A DNA stretch of 64,000 nt from Henricia sp. BOLD:AAB3569 (GCA_037783545.1 JBBELK010001481.1:1-64000), one strand, 5' to 3'; counted from the stretch's first letter, positions 1 to 15,520 are shown. The notes: a model not told the origin generated them from the sequence alone. Program-made: numbers and translations.

Positions 1-3000
1 CGGCTGCGTGGTTAATCCCCTAACCGTGGCTGTTTGGCACCCTGCGCGCGCTGGTGAACATTTGTAACGGCCGTGACTCACCCCAATTGTGACGATAGGT
101 CAAAGTGTGTCCCAAATGCCGGCAAATTTGGAAATCAAAGGATTTTTTCCAACCAACTCAAATTTGGCATGCTCAAACTGTATATATTCCGCACTTGTCA
201 TGCAAAATTGACAGAATTTCACTGGGAAATGACGAGAAATTTCAGAGTTTAGGGAAAACGGAGCTCGGCTGCGTGGTTATTCCCCTAACCGTGGCTGTTT
301 GGGACACCTGCGCGCGCTGGTGTAAATTTGTACAGGCCGTTGACTCACCCAGATTGTGACTGGAATAGGTCAATGTGTGTCCCAAAATGCCGCAAATTTG
401 AAATCAAGGAATTTTCCAACCAACTTCAAATTGCATGCCTCCAACTGATATATTCCGCACTTGTCATGCAAAATTGACCTATTTTCGCTGGAAATGACGG
501 AGAAATTTTCAGGGGTTTAGGGAAAACGGAGCTCGGCAGCGTTGGTATTCCCCTAACTCGTGGCTGTTGGGACATCCTGCGGGCGCTGTTGTACATTTTG
601 TAACGGCCGTTGACTCACCCCAGATTTGTGACGGGAATTAGGTCAAAGTGTGTCCCAAATGCCGGCAAATTTGAAATCAAGGAATTTTTCCAACCACCTT
701 TCAAATTTTGCATGCTCCAAACTGTAATATTCCGCACTTGTCATGCAAAAAATTGACTAGAATTCGCTGGGAAATGACGGAGAAATTTTCAGAGTTAGGA
801 AAACGGAGCTCGCGCGTGGTTATTCCCCTAACCGTGGCTGTTGTGACACTCCTCGCATGCGCTGGTGTACATTTCTACGGCCAGTTGACCACCCCAGATT
901 GTGACGGGAATTAGGTCAAAGTGTGTCCTCAAATGCCGGCAAATTTGGAAAGTCAAGGAATTTTTCCAACCAACTTCAAATTTTGCATGCTCCAAACTGA
1001 ATAATATTCCGCACCTTGTCCAAGCAAAATTGACCGATTTTCGCTGTAAATGACGGAGAAATTTCAGAGTTTAGGAAAACGGAGCTCGGCTGCGTGGTTA
1101 TTCCCCTAAACCGTGGCTGTGGACTAGAACCCTGGCGCCGCGCAGGTGTAACATTTGTACGGCCGTTGACTCACCCCAGATTGTGATGACGGGAATTAGG
1201 TCAAAGGGGTCCCAAATGCCGTGCAAATTTGGAAATCAAGGATTTTCCAACCACTTCAAATTTTGCATGCTCCAAACTGTAAATCTATTCCGCACTTTGA
1301 CATGCAAATGACAGATTTTCGCTGGGAAAATGACGGCGAAATTTTCAGAGTTTAGGGAAAACGGAGCTCGGCTGCGTGGTTATTCCCCTAACCGTGGCTG
1401 TTTGGGACACCCTGCGCATGCGCCGCGCTGGTGTACATTATACTGGCCGTTGACGTCACTCCCTGATTGTGACGGGAATTAGTCAAAGTGTGTCAAATGC
1501 CGGCAAATTTGGAAATCAAGGAATGTTTCCAACAACTTCAATTTTGCATGCCCAAACTGTATATATTCCGCACTTGTCATGCAAAATTGACGAGATTTTC
1601 GCTTGGAAATGACGGAGAAATTTCAGAGTTTAGGGAAAATCGGAGCTCGCTTCGTGTTATTCCCCTAACCGTGGGCTGTGTGGGACACCTGCGCATGCGC
1701 CGCGCTGGTGTACATTTGTTCGGCCGTTGACTTCACCCTAGATTGTGAGGGAATTAGGTCAAAGTGTGTCCCCAAATGCCGGCAAATTTGGAAATTTCAC
1801 GGAATTTTCCAACAAACTTCAAATTTGCATGCTCCAAACTGTATATATTCCGCACTGTCATGCAAAATTGACAGATTTTCGCTGGGAAATGAGGAGAAAT
1901 TTCAGAGTTTAGGGGAAAACGGAGCTCGGCTGCGTGTTATTTTCCTCTAAACCGTGGCTGTTGGGACACCCTGCGCATGCGCTGGTGTACATTTCCTACG
2001 GCGTTGACGTCACCCCAATTGTGACGGACTTAGGTCAAAGTGTGTCAAAATGCCGGGCAAATTTGAGAAATCAAGGAATTTTCCAACCAACTTCAATTTT
2101 GCATGCTCCAAACTGTATATATTCCGCACTTGTCATGCAAAATTGAACATATTTTGCTGTAAATGAAGGAGAAATTTCAGAGTTTAGGGAAAACGGAGCT
2201 CGCTGCGTGTTTATTCCCCTAACCGTGGCTGTTGGACAAACCCTGCGCCGCGCTGGTGTACATTTGACGTGCCGTTGACGTCACCCCAGATTTGTGACGG
2301 GAATTAGGTCAAAGTGTGTCCCAAATGCCGGCAAATTTGGAAATCGGGGGGGGGGGGGCTAGAATTTTCTCCAACCAATCATTCAAATTTTGCATGCTCC
2401 AAACTGTATATATTCCCGCACTTGTCATGCAAAATTGACCAGATTTCGCTGGGAAATGACGGCGAAATTTAAGAGTTTAGGAAAACGGAGCCGGCTGAGT
2501 GGTTATTCCCCTAACCGTGGCTGTTGGGACACCGCATGCGCCGCGCTGGTGTACATTTAGTACGGCCGTTTGACTCACCCAGATTGTGACGGGAATTAGG
2601 TCAAAGTGTGTCCAAATGCCGGCAAATTTGGAATCAAGGAATTTTTCCACCAACTTCAAAATTTGGGCATGCTCCAAACTGTATATATTCCGCACTTTCA
2701 TGGCAAAATTGCAGATTTTCGCTGGGGAAATGACGGAGAAATTTCAGAGTTTAGGGAAGACGGAGCTCGGCTGCGTGGTTATTCCCCTAACCGTGGCTGT
2801 TGGGACACACCGCCCCTGCCCGCGCTGGTGTACATTTAGTACGGCCGTTGACTCACCCCAGATTGTGTACGGGAATTAGGTCAATGTGTGTCCCAAATGA
2901 CGGCAAATTTGGAAATCAAGGAATTTTCCAACCCAACTTCAAATTTTGCATGCTACCAAACTGTATATATTCCGACTTGCATGCAAAATTGACACAATAT

Positions 3001-5100
3001 TTTCGCTGGGAAATGACGGAGATAAATTCACAGTTTTAGGGAAAACGGAGCTCGGCTGCGTGGTTATTTCACCCTAACCGTGGCTGTTGGGACACCCTGC
3101 CGCCGCGCTGGTGTACATTTGTACGGCCGTTGACTCACCCCAGATTGTGACGGGAATTAGTCCAAGTGTGTCCCAAATGGCCGCAAAATTGGAAATCAGG
3201 AATTTTTTCCAACCATCTTCAAATTTTGCATGCTCCAAACTGTATATATTCCGCACTTGTCCATGCAAAATTGGACAAAGATTTTCGCTGGAAATGACGG
3301 GAGAAATTTCAGAGTTAGGGAAAACGAGCTCGGCTGCGTGGTTATTCCCCTAACCCGTGGCTGTTGGGACACCCTGCGCATGCGCTGGTGTACATTTCTA
3401 CGGCCGTTGACTCACCCCAGATTGTGACCGGGATTAGGTCAAGTGTGTCTCAAATGCCGGCAAATTTGGAAAATCAAGGAATTTCTTCCCAACCACTTCA
3501 ATATTTGCATGCTCCAAACTGTATATATTTTCGCACTTGTCATGCAAAATTGACAGATTTTCGCTGGAAATGACGGAGAAATTTCAGAGTTTAGGGATAA
3601 ACGGAGCTAGGCTGCGTGGTTATTCCCCTAACCGTGGCTTGTTGGGACACCCTGCGCCGCGCTGGTGTACATTTGTACGGCCGTTGACTCACCCCAGATT
3701 GTGGACGGGAATTAGGTCTAAGTGTGTCCCAAATGCCGGCAAATTTGGAAATCAAGGAATTTTCCCAACCAACTTCAAATTTGCATGCTCCAAACTGTAT
3801 ATATTCCGCACTTGTCATGCAAAATTGACAGATTTTCGCTGGGAAATGACTGGCGAATTTCAGGAGTATGGGAAAACGAGCTCGGCTGCGTGGTTATTCC
3901 CCTAACCGTGGCTGTTGGGACACCCTGCGCATGCGCCGCGCTGGTGTACATTTTATACGGACCGTGACTCACCCCAGATTGTGACGGGAGAATTAGGTCA
4001 AGTGTGTCCCAAATGCCGGCAAATTTGGAAATGCAAGGATTTTCCAACCAACTTCAAATTTTGCATGCTCCAAACTGTATTATATTCCGCACTTGTCTTG
4101 CAAAATTGACCTGATTTTCGCTGGGAAATGACGTGAGAAATTTCAGAGTTTAGGGAAAATCGGAGCTCGGCTTCGTGGTTATTCCCTAACCGTGGCTGTG
4201 GGACACCCCTGACGCATGCGCCGCGCTGGTGTACCATTTGTACGGCTGTTGACTCACCCCAGATTGTGACGGGTATTAGGTCAAAGTGTGTCCCAAATGC
4301 CGGCAAATTTGGAAATCAAGGAATTTTCCACCAACTTCAAATTTGCATGCTCCAAACTGTATATATCCGCACTTGTCATGCAAATTTGACAGATTTTCCC
4401 GCTGGGAAATGACAGGAGAAATTTCAGAGTTCTAGGGAAAACGGAGCTCGGGCTGCGTGGTTATCCCCCACCGTGGCTGTTGGGAACCCTGCGCATGCGC
4501 CTGGTGTACAGTTCTACGGCCGTTGACTCCACCCCAAATTGTGACGGGAATTAGGTCAAAGTGTGTCCAAAATGCCGGCAATTTGGAATCAAGGAATTTT
4601 CCAACCAACTTCAAATTTTGCATGCTCCAAACTGTATATATTCCGCACATTGCCATGCAAAATTGACATATTTTCAGCTGGGAAATGACGGAGAAATTTT
4701 CAGAGTTTAGGGAAAACGGAGCTCGGCTGCGTGGTTATTCCCCTAACCGTGGCTGTTGGACACCCTGCGCCGCGCTGGTGTACATTTGTACGGCCGTTGA
4801 CTCACCCCCAGATTGTGACGGGAATTAGGTCAAAGTGTGTCCCAAATGCCGGCAAATTTGGAAATCAAGGAATTTTCCGACCAACTTCAAATTTTGCATG
4901 CTCCCAAACTGTATAATATTCCGCACTTGTCATGCAAAATTGACAGATTTTCGCTGGGAAATGACGGCGAAATTTAAGAGTTTAGGGAAAACGGAGCTCG
5001 GCTTCGTGGTTATTCCCTAACCGTGGCTGTTGTGGACACCCCTGCGCATGCGCCGCGCTGGTGTACATTTATACGGCCGTTGACTCACCCCAGATTGTGA
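1..5100 (+). repeat. Left end of array, heavily corrupted by small indels
   Basis: About 18-19 monomers are recognisable, but each carries many one-base insertions and deletions. The unit near 378-650 differs from the reference at roughly 20 places, most of them indels, often in short homopolymers, with scattered inserted bases elsewhere. No transposon or junction with unique DNA is seen. The spectrum looks like uncorrected single-molecule long-read error at a contig end; biological decay of an array edge is the alternative. Monomer variants here should not be trusted, and I see no gene. Confidence 0.85.
2346..2358 (+). other. G13 run replacing AAGG of the monomer
   Basis: Thirteen consecutive G followed by CTA replace the short AAGG of the reference (about positions 31-34), and normal monomer resumes on both sides. 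It occurs once in the window and lies in the noisy left end. Most likely a basecalling or consensus artefact; a real homopolymer expansion cannot be excluded. Confidence 0.7.
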
Positions 5101-8100
5101 CGGAATTAGGTCAAAGTGTGTCCCGAAAGTGAGCCGGCAAATTTGGAAATCAAGGAATTTTCCAACCAACTTCAAATTTTGCATGCTCCAAACTGTATAT
5201 ATTCCGCACTTGTCATGCAAAATTGACAGATTTTCGCTGGGAAATGACGGAGAAATTTCAGAGTTTAGGGAAAACGGAGCTCGCTGCGTGGTTATTCCCC
5301 TAACCGTGGCTGTTGGGACACCGCGCATGCGCCGCGCTGGTGTACATTTGTACGGCCGTTGACTCACCCCAGATTGTGACGGGAATTAGGTCAAAGTGTG
5401 TCCCAAATGCCGGCAAATTTGGAAATCAAGGAATTTTCCAACCAACTTCAAATTTTGCATGCTCCAAACTGTATATATTCCGCACTTGTCATGCAAAATT
5501 GACAGATTTTCGCTGGGAAATGACCGAGAAATTTCAGAGTTTAGGGAAAACGGAGCTCGGCTGCGTGGTTATTCCCCTAACCGTGGCTGTTGGACACCCT
5601 GCGCATGCGCTGGTGTACATTTCTACGGCCGTTGACTCACCATAGATTGTGACGGGAATTAGGTCAAAGTGTGTCCCAAATGCCGGCAAATTTGGAAATC
5701 AAAGAATTTTCCAACCAACTTCAAATTTTGCATGCTCCAAACTGTATATATTCCGCACTTGTCATGCAAAATTGACACATTTTCGCTGGGAAATGACGGA
5801 GAAATTTCAGAGTTTAGGGAAAACGGAGCTCGGCTGCGTGGTTATTCCCCTAACCGTGGCTGTTGGACATCCCTGCGCCGCGCTGGTGTACATTTGTACG
5901 GCCGTTGACATCACCCCAGATTGTGACGGGAATTAGGTCAAAGTGTGTCCCAAATGCCGGCAAATTTGGAAATCAAGGAATTTTTCCAACCAACTTCAAA
6001 TTTTGCATGCTCCAAACTGTATATATTCCGCACTTGTCATGCAAAATTGACAGATTTTCGCTGGGAAATGACGGAGAAATTTCAGAGTTTAGGGAAAACG
6101 GAGCTCGGCTGCGTGGTTATTCCCCTAACCGTGGCTGTTGGGACACCCTGCGCCGCGCTGGTGTACATTTGTACGGCCGTTGACTCACCCCAGATTGTGA
6201 CGGGAATTAGGTCAAAGTGTGTCCCAAATGCGGCAAATTTGGAAATCAAGGAATTTTCCAACCAACTTCAAATTTTGCATGCTCCAAACTGTATATATTC
6301 CGCACTTGTCATGCAAAATTGACAGATTTTCGCTGGGAAATGACGGAGAATTTCAGAGTTTAGGGAAAACGGAGCTCGGCTGCGTGGTTATTCCCCTAAC
6401 CGTGGCTGTTGGGACACACTGGCGGCCGCGCTGGTGTACATTTGTACGGCCGTTGACTCACCCCAGATTGTGACGGAATTAGGTCAAAGTGTGTCCCAAA
6501 TGCCGGCAAATTTGGAATCAAGGAATTTTCCAACCAACTTCAAATTTTGCATGCTCCAAACTGTATATATTCCGCACTTGTCATGCAAAATTGACAGATT
6601 TTCGCTGGGAAATGACGGAGAAATTTCGATGAGTTTAGGGAAAACGGAGCTCGGCTGCGTGGTTATTCCCCTAACCGTGGCTGTTGGACACCCTGCGCCG
6701 CGCTGGTGTACATTTGCGGCCGTTGACTCACCCCAGATTGTGACGGGAATTAGGTCAATAGTGTGTCCAAATGCCGGCAAATTTGGAAATCAGGAATTTT
6801 CCAACCAACTTCAAATTTTGCATGCTCCAAACTGTATATATTCCGCACTTGTCATGCAAAATTGACAGATTTTCGCTGGGAAATGACGGAGAAATTTCAG
6901 AGTTTAGGGAAAACGGAGCTCGGCTGCGTGGTTATTCCCCTAACCGTGGCTGTTGGACACCCTGCGCATGCGGGGCCGCGCTGGTGTACATTTGTACGGC
7001 CGTTGACTCACCCCAGATTGTGACGGGAATTAGGTCAAAGTGTGTCCCAAATGCCGGCAAATTTGGAAATCAAGGAATTTTCCAACCAACTTCAAATTTT
7101 GCATGCTCCAAACTGTATATATTCCGCACTTGTCATGCAAAATTGACAGATTTCGCTGGAAAATGACGGAGAAATTTCAGAGGTTTAGGGAAAACGGAGC
7201 TCGGCTGCGTGTTATTCCCCTAACCGTGGCTGTTTGGGACACCCTGCGCCGCGCTGGTGTACATTTGTACGGCCGTTGACTCACCCCAAGATTGTGACGG
7301 GAATTAGGTCAAAGTGTGTCCCAAATGCCGGCAAATTTGGAAATCAAGGAATTTTAACCAACTTCAAATTTTGCATGCTCCAAACTGTAATATATTCCGC
7401 ACTTGTCATGCAAAATTGACAGATTTTTCGCTGGGAAATGACGGAGAAATTTCAGAGTTTAGGGAAAACGGAGCTCGGCTGCGTGGTTATTCCCCTAACC
7501 GTGGCTGTTGGGAAACCCTGCGGCCGCGCTGGTGAACATTTGTACGGCCGTTGACTCACCCCAGATTGTGACGGAATTAGGTCAAAGTGTGTCCCAAATG
7601 CCTGCAAATTTGGAAATCAAGGAATTTTCCAACCAAACTTCAAATTTTGCATGCTCCAAACTGTATATATTCCGCACTTGTCATGCAAAATTGACAGATT
7701 TTCGCTGGGAAATGACGGAGAAATTTCAGAGTTCAGGGAAAACGGAGCTCGGCTGCGTGGTTATTCCCCTAACCGTGGCTGTTGGGACACCCTGCGCCGC
7801 GCTGGTGTACATTTGTAGCGGCCGTTGACTCACCCCAGATTGTGACGGAATTAGGTCAAAGTGTGTCCCAAATGCCGGCAAATTTGGAAATCAAGGAATT
7901 TTCCAACCAACTTCAAATTTTGCATGCTCCAAACTGTATAATATTCCGCACCTTGTCATGCAAAATTGACAGATTTTCACTGGAAATGACGGAGAAATTT
8001 CAGAGTTTAGGGAAAACGGAGCTCGGCTGCGTGGTTATTCCCCTAACCGTGGCTGTTGGGACACCCTGGTGCGCCGCGCTGGTGTACATTTGTACGGCCG

Positions 8101-11100
8101 TTGACTCACCCCAGATTGTGACGGGAATTAGGTCAATGTGTGTCCAAAATGCCGGCAAATTTGGAAATCAAGGAATTTTCCAACCACTTCAAATTTTGCA
8201 TGCTCCAAACTGTATATATTCCGCACTTGTCATGCAAAATTGACAGATTTTCGCTGGAAATGACGGAGAAATTTCAGAGTTTAGGGAAAACGGAGCTCGG
8301 CTGCGTGGTTATTCCCTACCGTGGCTGTTGGGACACCCTGCGCCGCGCTGGTGTACATTTGTACGGCCGTTGACTCACCCCAGATTGTGACGGGAATTAG
8401 GTCAAAGTGTGTCCCAAATGCCGGCAAATTTGGAAATCAAAGGAATTTTCCAACCAACTTCAAATTTTGCATGCTCCAAACTGTATATATTCCGCACTTG
8501 TCATGCAAAATTGACAGATTTTCGCTGGGAAATGACGGAGAATTTCAGAGTTTAGGGAAAACGGAGCTCGGCTGCGTGGTTATTCCCCTAACCGTGGCTG
8601 TTGGGACACCCTGCGCGCGCTGGTGTACATTTTGTACGGCCGTTGACTCACCCCAGATTGTGACGGAATTAGGTCAAAGTGTGTCCCAAATGCCGCAAAT
8701 TTGGAAATCAAGGAATTTTCCAACCAACTTCAAATTTTGCATGCTCCAAACTGTATATATTCCGCACTTGTCATGCAAAATTGACAGATTTTCGCTGGGA
8801 AATGACGGAGAAATTTCAGGAGTTCAGGGAAAACGGAGCTCGGCTGCGTGGTTATTCCCCTAACCGTGGCTGTTGGGACACCCTGCGCCGCGCTGGTGTA
8901 CATTTGTACGGCCGTTGACTCACCCAGATTGTGACGGGAATTAGGTCAAAGTGTGTCCCAAATGCCGGCAAATTTGGAAATCAAGGAATTTTCCAACCAA
9001 ACTTCAAATTTTGCATGCTCCAAACTGTATATATTCCGCACTTGTCATGCAAAATTGACAGATTTTCACTGGGAAATGACGGAGAAATTTCAGAGTTTAG
9101 GGAAAACGGAGCTCGGCCTGCGTGGTTATTTCCCCTAACCGTGGCTGTTGGGACACCCTGCCGCCGCGCTGGTGTACATTTTGTACGGCCGTTGACTCAC
9201 CCAGATTGTGACGGGAATTAGGTCAAAGTGTGTCCCAAATGCCGGCAAATTTGGAAATCAAGGAATTTTCCAACCAACTTCAATTTTGCATGCTCCAAAC
9301 TGTATATATTCCGCACTTGTCATGCAAAATTGACAGATTTTCGCTGGGAAATGACGGAGAAATTTCAGAGTTCAGGGAAAACGGAGCTCGGCTGCGTGGT
9401 TATTCCCCTAACCGTGGCTGTTGGGACACCCTGCGCCGCGCTGGTGTACATTTGTACGGCCGTTGACTCACCCCAGATTGTGACGGGAATTAGGTCAAAG
9501 TGTGTCCCAAATGCCGGCAAATTTGGAATCAAGATTTTCCCAACAACTTCAAATTTTGCATGCTCCAAACTGTATATATTCCGCACTTGTCATGCAAAAT
9601 TGACAGATTTTCAGCTGGGAAATAGACGGAGAAATTTCAGAGTTTAGGGAAAACGGAGCTCGGCTGCGTGGTTATTTCCCCTAACCGTGGCTGTTGGACA
9701 CCCTGCGCCGCGCTGGTGTACATTTGTACGGCCGTTGACTCACCCCAGATTGTGACGGGAATTAGGTCAATGTGTGTCCAAAATGCGGCAAATTTGGAAA
9801 TCAAGGAATTTTCCAACCAACTTCAAATTTTGCATGCTCCAAACTGTATATATTCCGCACTTGTCATGCAAAATTGACATATTTTCGCTGGGAAATGACG
9901 GAGAATTTCAGCAGTTAGGAAAACGGAGCTCGCTGCGTGGTTATTCCCCTAACCGTGGCTGTTGGGGACACCCCTGCGCCGCGCTGGTGTACATTTGTAC
10001 GGCCGTTGACTCACCCCAGATTGTGACGGGAATTAGGTCAAAGTGTGTCCCAAATGCCGGCAAATTTGGAAATCAAGGAATTTTCCAACCAACTTCAAAT
10101 TTTGCATGCTCCAAACTGTATATATTCGCACTTGTCATGCAAAATTGACAGATTTCGCTGGAAATGACGGAGAAATTTCAGAGTTTAGGGAAACGGAGCT
10201 CGGCTGCGTGGTTATTCCCCTAACCGTGGCTGTTGGGACACCCTGCGCTCGGCGGCTGGGTGTACATTTCTACGGCCGTTGACTCACCCCCCAGATTGTG
10301 ACGGGAATTAGGTCAAAGTGTGTCCCAAATGCCGGCAAATTTGGAAATCAAGGAATTTTCCAACCAACTTCAAATTTTGCATGCTCCAAACTGTATCTAT
10401 TCCGCACTTGTCATGCAAAATTGACAGATTTTCGCTGGGAAATGACGGAGAAATGTCAGAGTTAGGAAACGGAGCTCGGCTGCGTGGTTATTCACCTAAC
10501 CGTGGCTGTTGGGACACCCTGCCATGCGCCGCGCTGGTGTACATTTGTACGGCCGTTGACTCACCCCAGATTGTGACGGGAATTAGGTCAAAGTGTGTCC
10601 CAAATGCCGGCAAATTTGGAAATCAAGGAATTTTCCAACCAACTTCAAATTTTGCATGCTCCAAACTGTATATATTCCGCACTTGTCATGCAAAATTGAC
10701 AGATTTTCGCTGGGAAATGACGGAGAAATTTCAGAGTTTAGGGAAAACGAGCTCGGCTGCGTGGTTATTCCCTAACCGTGGCTGTTGGGACACCTGCGCC
10801 GCGCTGGTGTACATTTGTACGGCCGTTGACTCACCCAGATTGTGACGGGAATTAGGTCAAAGTGTGTCCCAAATGCCGGCAAATTTGGAAATCAAGGAAT
10901 TTTCCAACCAACTTCAAATTTTGCATGCTCCAAACTGTATATATTCCGCACTTGTCATGCAAAATTGACAGATTTTCGCTGGGAAATGACGGAGAAATTT
11001 CAGAGTTAGGGAAACGGAGCTCGGCTGCGTGGTTATTCTCCTAACCGTGGCTGTTGGGACACCCGCCATCGCCGCGCTGGTGTACATTTGTACGGCCGTT

Positions 11101-13881
11101 GACTCACCCCAGATTGTGACGGGAATTAGGTCAAAGTGTGTCCCAAATGCCGGCAAATTTGGAAATCAAGGATTTTCCAACCAACTTCAAATTTTGCATG
11201 CTCCAAACTGTATATATTCCGCACTTGTCATGCAAAATTGACAGATTTTCGCTGGAAATGACGGCGAAATTTCAGAGTTTAGGGAAAACGGAGCTCGGCT
11301 GCGTGGTTATTCCCCTAACCGTGGCTGTTGGGACACCCTGCGCATGCGCCGCGCTGGTGTACATTTAGTACGGCCGTTGACTCACCCCAGATTGTGACGG
11401 GAATTAGGTCAAAGTGTGTCCAAATGCCGGCAAATTTGGAAATCAAGGAATTTTCCAACCAACTTCAAATTTTGCATGCTCCAAACTGTATATATTCCGC
11501 ACTTGTCATGCAAAATTGACAGATTTTCGCTGGAAATGACGGAGAAATTTCAGAGTTTAGGGAAAACGGAGCTCGGCTGCGTGGTTATTCCCTACCGTGG
11601 CTGTTGGGACACCCTGCGCATGCGCCGCGCTGGTGTACATTTGTACGGCCGTGACTCACCCCAGATTGTGACGGGAATTAGGTCAAAGTGTGTCCCAAAT
11701 GCCGGCAAAATTTGGAAATCAAGGAATTTTCCAACCAACTTCAAATTTTGCATGCTCCAAACTGTATATATTCCGCGCTTGTCATGCAAAATTGACAGAT
11801 TTTCGCTGGGAAATGACGGAGAAATTTCAGAGTTTAGGGAAACGGAGCTCGGCTGCGTGTTATTCCCCTAACCGTGGCTGTTGGGACACCCTGCGCATGC
11901 GCTGGTGTACATTTCTACGGCCGTTGACTCACCCCAGATTGTGACGGGAATTAGGTCAAAGTGTGTCCAAAATGCCGGCAAATTTGGAAATCAAGGAATT
12001 TTCCAACCAACTTCAAATTTTGCATGCTCCAAACTGTATATATTCCGCACTTGTCATGCAAAATTGACAGATTTTCGCTGGAAATGACGGAGAAATTTCA
12101 GAGTTTAGGGAAAACGGAGCTCGGCTGCGTGGTTATTCCCCTAACCGTGGCTGTTGGGACACCCTGCGCCGCGCTGGTGTACATTTGTACGGCCGTTGAC
12201 TCACCCCAGATTGTGACGGGAATTAGGTCAAAGTGTGTCCAAATGCCGGCAAATTGGAAATCAAGGAATTTTCCAACCAACTTCAAATTTTGCATGCTCC
12301 AAACTGTATATATTCCGCACTTGTCATGCAAAATTGACAGATTTTCGCTGGGAAATGACGGCGAAATTTCAGAGTTTAGGGAAAACGGAGCTCGGCTGCG
12401 TGGTTATTCCCCTAACCGTGGCTGTTGGGACACCCTGCGCATGCGCGCGCTGGTGTACATTTATACGGCCGTTGACTCACCCCAGATTGTGACGGGAATT
12501 AGGTCAAAGTGTGTCCCAAATGCCGGCAAATTTGGAAATCAAGGAATTTTCCAACCAACTTCAAATTTTGCATGCTCCAAACTGTATATATTCCGCACTT
12601 GTCATGCAAAATTGACAGATTTTCGCTGGGAAATGACGGAGAAATTTAAGAGTTTAGGTAAAACGGAGCTCGGCTGCGTGGTTATTCCCCTAACCGTGGC
12701 TGTTGGGACACCCTGCGCATGCGCCGCGCTGGTGTACATTTGTACGGCCGTTGACTCACCCAGATTGTGACGGGAATTAGGTCAAAGTGTGTCCCAAATG
12801 CCGGCAAATTTGGAAATCAAGGAATTTTCCAACCAACTTCAAATTTTGCATGCTCCAAACTGTATATATTCCGCACTTGTCATGCAAAATTGACAGATTT
12901 TCGCTGGGAAATGACGGAGAAATTTCAGAGTTTAGGGAAAACGGAGCTCGGCTGCGTGGTTATTCCCCTAACCGTGGCTGTTGGGACACCCTGCGCATGC
13001 GCTGGTGTACATTTCTACGGCCCGTTGACTCACCCCAGATTGTGACGGGAATTAGGTCAAAGTGTGTCCCAAATGCCGGCAAATTTGGAAATCAAGGAAT
13101 TTCCAACCAACTTCAAATTTTGCATGCTCCAAACTGTATATATTCCGCACTTGTCATGCAAAATTGACACATTTTCGCTGGGAAATGACGGAGAAATTTC
13201 AGAGTTTAGGGAAAACGGAGCTCGGCTGCGTGGTTATTCCCCTAACCGTGGCTGTTGGGACACCCTGCGCCGCGCTGGTGTACATTTGTACGGCCGTTGA
13301 CTCACCCCAGATTGTGACGGGAATTAGGTCAAAGTGTGTCCCAAATGCCGGCAAATTTGGAAATCAAGGAATTTTCCAACCAACTTCAAATTTTGCATGC
13401 TCCAAACTGTATATATTCCGCACTTGTCATGCACAATTGACAGATTTTCGCCTGGGAAATGACGGAGAAATTTCAGAGTTTAGGGAAAACGGAGCTCGGC
13501 TGCGTGGTTATTCCCCTAACCGTGGCTGTTGGGACACCCTGCGCCGCGCTGGTGTACATTTGTACGGCCGTTGACTCACCCCAGATTGTGACGGGAATTA
13601 GGTCAAAGTGTGTCCCAAATGCCGGCAAATTTGGAAATCAAGGAATTTTCCAACCAACTTCAAATTTTGCATGCTCCAAACTGTATATATTCCGCACTTG
13701 TCATGCAAAATTGACAGATTTTCGCTGGGAAATGACGGAGAAATTTCAGAGTTTAGGGAAAACGGAGCTCGGCTGCGTGGTTATTCCCCTAACCGTGGCT
13801 GTTGGGACACCCTGCGCATGCGCTGGTGTACATTTGTACGGCCGTTGACTCACCCCAGATTGTGACGGGAATTAGGTCAAA

Positions 13882-15520
13882 GTGTGTCCCAAATGCCGAC
13901 AAATTTGGAAATCAAGGAATTTTCCACCAACTTCAAATTTTGCATGCTCCAAACTGTATATATTCCGCACTTGTCATGCAAAATTGACAGATTTTCGCTG
14001 GGAAATGACGGAGAAATTTCAGAGTTTAGGGAAAACGGAGCTCGGCTGCGTGGTTATTCCCCTAACCGTGGCTGTTGGGACAACCCTGCGCCGCGCTGGT
14101 GTACATTTGTACGGCCGTTGACTCACCCTAGATTGTGACGGGAATTAGGTCAAAGTGTGTCCCAAATGCCGGCAAATTGGAAATCAAGGAATTTTCCAAC
14201 CAACTTCAAATTTTGCATGCTCCAAACTGTATATATTCCGCACTTGTCATGCACAATTGACAGATTTTCGCTGGGAAATGACGGAGAAATTTCAGAGTTT
14301 AGGGAAAACGGAGCTCGGCTGCGTGGTTATTCCCCTAACCGTGGCTGTTGGGACACCCTGCGCCGCGCTGGTGTACATTTGTACGGCCGTTGACTCACCC
14401 CAGATTGTGACGGGAATTAGGTCAAAGTGTGTCCCAAATGCCGGCAAATTTGGAAATCAAGGAATTTTCCAACCAACTTCAAATTTTGCATGCTCCAAAC
14501 TGTATATATTCCGCACTTGTCATGCAAAATTGACAGAATTTCGCTGGGAAATGACGGAGAAATCTCAGAGTTTAGGGAAAACGGAGCTCGGCTGCGTGGT
14601 TATTCCCCTAACCGTGGCTGTTGGGACACCCTGCGCCGCGCTGGTGTACATTTGTACGGCCGTTGACTCACCCCAGATTGTGACGGGAATTAGGCCAAAG
14701 TGTGTCCCAAATGCCGGCAAATTTGGAAATCAAGGAATTTTCCAACCAACTTCAAATTTTGCATGCTCCAAACTGTATATATTCCGCACTTGTCATGCAA
14801 AATTGACAGATTTTCGCTGGGAAATGACGGAGAAATTTCAGAGTTTAGGGAAAACGGAGCTCGGCTGCGTGGTTATTCCCCTAACCGTGGCTGTTGGGAC
14901 ACCCTGCGCCGCGCTGGTGTACATTTGTACGGCCGTTGACTCACCCCAGATTGTGACGGGAATTAGGTCAAAGTGTGTCCAAATGCCGGCAAATTGGAAA
15001 TCAAGGAATTTTCCAACCAACTTCAAATTTTGCATGCTCCAAACTGTATATATTCCGCACTTGTCATGCAAAATTGACAGATTTTCGCTGGGAAATGACG
15101 GAGAAATCTCAGAGTTTAGGGAAAACGGAGCTCGGCTGCGTGGTTATTCCCCTAACCGTGGCTGTTGGGACACTGCGCCTGCGCCGCGCTGGTGTACATT
15201 TGTACGGCCGTTGACTCACCCCAGATTGTGACGGGAATTAGGCCAAAGTGTGTCCCAAATGCCGGCAAATTTGGAAATCAAGGAATTTTCCAACCAACTT
15301 CAAATTTTGCATGCTCCAAACTGTATATATTCCGCACTTGTCATGCAAAATTGACAGATTTTCGCTGGGAAATGACGGAGAAATTTCAGAGTTTAGGGAA
15401 AACGGAGCTCGGCTGCGTGGTTATTCCCCTAACCGTGGCTGTTGGGACACCCTGCGCCGCGCTGGTGTACATTTGTACGGCCGTTGACTCACCCCAGATT
15501 GTGACGGGAATTAGGTCAAA
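13882..15520 (+). repeat. HOR-B-like monomer order in the left half
   Basis: Six consecutive monomers carry the diagnostic variants of HOR-B in the same order: a unit ending in CCCTAG (T248), a unit with CATGCACAATT (C101), one with AAATCTCAG (C138), one entered through AGGCCAAAG (C269), then the C138/C269 pair again. This links the noisy left half to the clean HOR-B block at 26-36 kb and shows the same variants predate the local amplification. The repeated C138/C269 pair suggests a local two-monomer duplication. Confidence 0.6.

Noticed and set aside
1-5100. Biologically degenerate array edge
   Set aside because: Possible but less likely: the changes are mostly one-base indels, no transposon or unique sequence appears, and the gradient fits read-length-scale consensus error.
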